Below the pieces are notes generated by a model, which did no database searches, was not told where the DNA came from, and worked only from the letters and a program-made list of their open reading frames with translations. A program made the translations under genes and the position numbers. A stretch of 64,000 nt of DNA from SABI01 sp963663665 (GTDB taxonomy: Bacteria > Spirochaetota > Spirochaetia > Sphaerochaetales > Sphaerochaetaceae), in contig CAXXKP010000001.1 of NCBI GenBank assembly GCA_963663665.2, positions 868,001 through 932,000 on the forward strand, written 5' to 3'. The stretch's first letter is position 1. Each line of letters opens with the position of its first letter. Positions 60,960 to 64,000 of this stretch are shown here, in pieces.

Positions 60960-63515
60960 TTATTTCTTATAAGAAGTATGCTCAAGAGGAAGGCAAATTC
61001 TAAAGATATTATCGAATTTATCATAAGCGTTTTGAACAGCTGGAGCTGTTGCAATTGTGCTTAACTCTCCAATACCTTTTGCTCCGTATGCCTCTCGTGA
61101 GAGGTTGTCACTTTGCACTGTGATAGTTTCAATTAAGGGAGCTTCTGTAGCTCTAAATAGTCCAAGTGTCCCATATTTTACTTTAGGTATCCCCTCAACG
61201 ATAGGGTAATCTTCGGTGAGGGCATATCCAAGACCCATGACCACCCCTCCTTCAACCTGACCTTCTACTGCAGTTGGATTCACAACTTTACCAACATCCA
61301 CAGATGCTATTACCTTTTCAACTTTTCCCAATTCATCTAAAAAAACAACCTGTGTTGAATAGCTATAGGCAATATGGCTTTTAGGGTTTGGTTTAGGAGA
61401 ACCCATTGGGTCTGTAACCGAGGTAAACTCATCATAGTATTGTTTCCCTTCAAGATCTTTGAGAGTTTTTCCTTTCTCTAAATCCATTTTTAACTGTGTT
61501 GTGACTTTCCTAATAGCTTCCCCTGTGATAACCGTTTGTCGAGATGCTGTACTTGTTCCTGAATCGGGTGTTCTTCGTGTATCTGCTTGTTCACAAATAA
61601 TTTCTTTAGGGGAGAGGCCAGTTGTTTCTACGGCGATTTGAGTTGCCATTGTAGCAATTCCTTGTCCCATACAGGCTGCAGATGTTCTAATATGGAGGAT
61701 ACCATCCTCAATAGATAACCTACATCTTCCTACATCAGGAACTCCTACTCCAAAGCCACTATTTTTAAAGGCACTTGCAATTCCACTTCGTGGGTGATTC
61801 TCATACGCTTCTTTTACTGCGAGTAGTGTTTTATCAAAAGCAGTGTTAGGGTCAGCTATTTGTCCATTAGGGAGTTCTTGCCCACTTCTAATTGCATTGA
61901 GATAACGAATATCCCAACCACTAATACCTACTTTTTTTGCTAATAAGTTAAGATTATTTTCAATAGCAAAACAACTTTGGGTAACTCCGAAGCCTCTAAA
62001 TGCTCCTCCTGGTACGTTGTTGGTATAAACGGCTTTGCCAATAATATCTACATTCTGGTAATTATAAGGGCCAGCTGCATGTGTGCATGCTCGTTGTAAT
62101 ACCGGGGCTCCAAGCGATGCATATGCTCCTGTATCTGCTATAATAGTAGCTTTAAGAGCAAGAAGTTTTCCTTTCTCATCACACGCTGATGTAAAGTCCA
62201 TCTCCATTGCATGCCTTTTTGGATGAATATTGATACTTTCTTGGCGTGATAATTTAACTTTCACCGGCATTTTAGTATACCATGCCATGAGGGCCGCATG
62301 GTGTTGAACACTCATGTCTTCCTTTCCACCAAAACCTCCACCAACTAATTTTGCTTGGCAGTTTACTCTTTTCTTATCTAGATTCAACATATTCGCTATT
62401 TCACGTTGTTCATCAAATATAGATTGACTTGAGGTGTACAAGAGAAGATTGTCATCATCATCAATAAGAGCGATTGCAGATTCTGGCTCCATAAATGCGT
62501 GCTCTGTAAAAGGGGTAGAGTAGTGTTGAGTTACTACATGGGCTGCATGCTTAATTGCTTCATCTACATTCCCTCTCTTAAGAACTTCAGTTGTTAATAC
62601 ATTCCCGGATGAATGAATTTTAGGGGAATCATCCTTCATTGCTTCTATAGTAGAAGTGATAGGAGTGAGCTCTGTGTAATCAACCTCTATGAGATTAAGA
62701 ACTTCCTCAAGTGCTTCTTGTGTGCGTGTTGCAACAAGAACAATGGCATCACCTATATAGCGTGTTGTTTTTCCAACAGGAATGAGAACATCCCAGTCTT
62801 GCACAATATGTCCTATTTTATTATGAGGAACATCTTCACTTGTTAGTATTTTTACCGTTTCTGGATGCGCAATTGCCTTTGAGATGTCAATAGAATTGAT
62901 AATTGCTCTAGGATATTTTGATCTAAGAGCTTTTGCATAAATCATTCCATCGATTCTCACATCATCAACATATATTCCACTTCCCAATGCTTTTTCAATT
63001 GCGTCAACTCGTATAAATCTTTCGCTTAATACACCACTTTGATTCTCGTTAGGGATCTTCAAATTCTCTCTAAAGAATAGAGCAGCTTTTAATATCGCAC
63101 TTTCAATTTTGGCGTATCCTGTACAGCGACAGATATTTCCTCGTAAAGCTTTCTTGATCTCAGGTAAGGTGGGGTTGTCATTAACATCAAGGAGTGCCTT
63201 TGCAGACATTATCATTCCAGGTGTACAAAATCCACACTGCACTGCTCCCTCTTCAGCAAAACAATAGCCATAAACATCAGCTTCTCTTTTGCTCAAACCT
63301 TCAATCGTAATAATATGTTTGTTAACAAGTTTTTCTAATGGGATTAAGCATGATTTAGTTGATTTTCCATCAATAATAACAGTACACGTTCCACAAGCGC
63401 CTTCGCTACATCCATCCTTGGTTCCTGTTAGATTAAGGTCTTCACGTAGGAAATGAAGTAATTTTTTATCACTAGCTGTAGTAATTTTTTTTCCATTAAC
63501 GAAAAAGGTATGCAA
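60960..63515 (-). CDS. Xanthine dehydrogenase, fused 2Fe-2S and molybdopterin subunits (selenium-dependent type)
   Basis: An 851-residue fusion of a two-cluster iron-sulfur domain (1-155: GCSEGACGTCTV, CGFCTPGM, RGNICRCTGY) and the molybdenum domain (from about 168: GGGFGGKEDMSV, GGAFRGFGVTQS, and the catalytic Glu in GAKGIGELSTIATAP). Length and fusion match the selenium-dependent xanthine dehydrogenase group of anaerobes. The selenium there is a labile ligand, so no in-frame TGA is expected and none is seen. The start is TTG 63515, eight bases after aggagg. No FAD subunit gene is adjacent in the window. A purine transporter permease lies upstream. Confidence 0.9.
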   Translation of the reverse strand: MHTFFVNGKKITTASDKKLLHFLREDLNLTGTKDGCSEGACGTCTVIIDGKSTKSCLIPLEKLVNKHIITIEGLSKREADVYGYCFAEEGAVQCGFCTPGMIMSAKALLDVNDNPTLPEIKKALRGNICRCTGYAKIESAILKAALFFRENLKIPNENQSGVLSERFIRVDAIEKALGSGIYVDDVRIDGMIYAKALRSKYPRAIINSIDISKAIAHPETVKILTSEDVPHNKIGHIVQDWDVLIPVGKTTRYIGDAIVLVATRTQEALEEVLNLIEVDYTELTPITSTIEAMKDDSPKIHSSGNVLTTEVLKRGNVDEAIKHAAHVVTQHYSTPFTEHAFMEPESAIALIDDDDNLLLYTSSQSIFDEQREIANMLNLDKKRVNCQAKLVGGGFGGKEDMSVQHHAALMAWYTKMPVKVKLSRQESINIHPKRHAMEMDFTSACDEKGKLLALKATIIADTGAYASLGAPVLQRACTHAAGPYNYQNVDIIGKAVYTNNVPGGAFRGFGVTQSCFAIENNLNLLAKKVGISGWDIRYLNAIRSGQELPNGQIADPNTAFDKTLLAVKEAYENHPRSGIASAFKNSGFGVGVPDVGRCRLSIEDGILHIRTSAACMGQGIATMATQIAVETTGLSPKEIICEQADTRRTPDSGTSTASRQTVITGEAIRKVTTQLKMDLEKGKTLKDLEGKQYYDEFTSVTDPMGSPKPNPKSHIAYSYSTQVVFLDELGKVEKVIASVDVGKVVNPTAVEGQVEGGVVMGLGYALTEDYPIVEGIPKVKYGTLGLFRATEAPLIETITVQSDNLSREAYGAKGIGELSTIATAPAVQNAYDKFDNIFRICLPLEHTSYKK

Positions 63516-63536
63516 AAGGTGGCCTCCTCTTATTCT

Positions 63537-63635
63537 GTTCTCCTAAATGAACGTATGAAAAGGAGAACTGTCGACACAACGAATAGGTGAATAGCCGCTT
63601 AGTATTTGCATCATTCTAAATGGAAAAAGATGCAA
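63537..63635 (-). promoter_or_regulatory. Structured 5' leader of the xanthine dehydrogenase gene
   Basis: The roughly 139-base leader holds two hairpins: an eight-base stem gttctcct / aggagaac (63537-63544 with 63561-63568) close to the SD, and a seven-base stem ttgcatc / gatgcaa (63606-63612 with 63629-63635). It does not match a riboswitch that I can recognise. The second could instead be a DNA operator, as its arm recurs upstream of the promoter. Confidence 0.5.
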
Positions 63636-63660
63636 CTGACTGTGTACTATATCTAGTTCA

Positions 63661-63725
63661 ATTTTACCTTACATGGCTAATTTGTCAATCCTTTTGAGGA
63701 TAAAGTGTTGCATTCTGGTGCATCA
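63661..63725 (-). promoter_or_regulatory. Promoter of the xanthine dehydrogenase gene with upstream inverted repeat
   Basis: On the minus strand, TTGACA (63688-63683), a 16-base spacer, and TAAAAT (63666-63661). Upstream, TGTTGCA (63706-63712) and TGCATCA (63719-63725) form an imperfect inverted repeat of the TTGCATC/GATGCAA element also found in the leader. Confidence 0.6.
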
Positions 63726-63757
63726 ATTGTATTATTGAAATCATCAGGGAAATAAAA

Positions 63758-63789
63758 AAACCACCAATAAAAATAAGAATTGGTGGTTT
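63758..63789 (-). terminator. Rho-independent terminator of the purine-type ABC permease gene
   Basis: Perfect eleven-base stem aaaccaccaat / attggtggttt with a ten-base loop; on the minus strand it is followed by a run of T. It separates the permease operon from the xanthine dehydrogenase gene. Confidence 0.9.
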
Positions 63790-63810
63790 AAAAACATAGC
63801 AATAAAAATT

Positions 63811-64000
63811 TTACGTTCTTATTTCTCTATTGAAAGGTTTTCCTAAGGCAGAGGGACCTACTTTTTGGGTTTTTCTTGAGAATGCAAGAACGATTATTAC
63901 AAGAACATATGGGAGCATTACGAGGAATTCATATGGAAAGTCGATCCCCAATCCTTGAATAGCTAATTGCAAAGCTTGAGCGAGTGTAAAGAGAAGAGCT
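63811..64000 (-). CDS. Nucleoside/purine-type ABC transporter permease, C-terminal end (5' part outside window)
   Basis: The last 63 codons are visible: LALQLAIQGLGIDFPYEFL-like sequence, a final membrane helix MLPYVLVIIVLAFS, and the tail PSALGKPFNREIRT. This ending (LGxPYxREER type) is typical of the second permease (YufQ/NupQ type) of BMP-family nucleoside importers. Next to a xanthine dehydrogenase it suggests uptake of purine nucleosides or bases. Most of the gene lies outside the window. Confidence 0.75.
   Translation of the reverse strand, partial: ALLFTLAQALQLAIQGLGIDFPYEFLVMLPYVLVIIVLAFSRKTQKVGPSALGKPFNREIRT

Noticed and set aside
60960..63515. Selenocysteine codon in the xanthine dehydrogenase
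   Set aside because: The frame is uninterrupted with no in-frame TGA. The selenium in this family is a labile cofactor ligand, not selenocysteine.

Overview
This AT-rich window is almost fully coding and looks like part of the chromosome of a heterotrophic, probably anaerobic bacterium of the spirochaete type (Sphaerochaeta/Treponema relatives). I infer this from five ABC/TRAP binding proteins that all begin, after the signal peptide, with A-x-G-x-x-E; from the many sugar ABC operons; and from fermentative or energy-sparing functions (membrane pyrophosphatase, Etf-linked 2-hydroxyacid dehydrogenase, GTP-PEPCK, selenium-type xanthine dehydrogenase). No rRNA, phage, insertion sequence or CRISPR array is visible. 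The taxonomic call is moderate, because no phylogenetic marker was compared.

Layout. 1-3509: a sugar ABC operon on the minus strand (permease cut by the window edge, binding protein) with a divergent GntR/AraR-type regulator. 3510-7182: a decayed toxin-like remnant, tRNA-Ala(CGC), an aminotransferase, a HAD phosphatase and an EamA exporter. 7179-13154: an apparent N-acetylmuramic acid uptake and degradation locus (binding protein, two permeases, MurQ, sugar kinase) with a divergent RpiR/MurR-type regulator. 13159-17051: etfB-etfA-FAD 2-hydroxyacid dehydrogenase-TetR. 17090-24607: an IclR regulator followed by a four-gene meta-cleavage lower pathway (hydrolase, hydratase, aldolase, acylating acetaldehyde dehydrogenase) and a complete three-gene TRAP transporter, with no ring-cleaving dioxygenase. 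24981-28649: a Cache histidine kinase, a single-domain response regulator and an HD-GYP response regulator. 28973-32525: H+/Na+ pyrophosphatase, an unknown protein and a nitroreductase.

32584-49688 is a large pentose-type sugar region: UlaE-like epimerase, a RhaS/LsrB-like ABC system with AraC regulator, a hydroxyacid dehydrogenase, an LyxK-like kinase, a degenerate M24 protein, a second ribose-type ABC system, a cupin isomerase-like protein, a LacI regulator and AraD. Together these encode a plausible route from an imported sugar via L-xylulose-5-P and L-ribulose-5-P to D-xylulose-5-P. 49699-64000: TSUP permease, tRNA-Ala(GGC), Asd, a U32 RlhA-like protein, PckG, a WYL regulator, PanE-like reductase, an M20 peptidase, an RNase D-like exonuclease, a fused selenium-type xanthine dehydrogenase with a structured leader, and the end of a nucleoside-type ABC permease.

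Recurrent signals that cross gene families: (i) several regulator and housekeeping genes have a sigma70-like -10 box placed so that transcription would start at or within two bases of the ATG (leaderless mRNAs); (ii) a strong stem-loop follows the binding-protein gene in most transport operons; (iii) a histidine kinase gene has no ATG/GTG/TTG start in the right place and appears to start at ATT behind a strong Shine-Dalgarno site.
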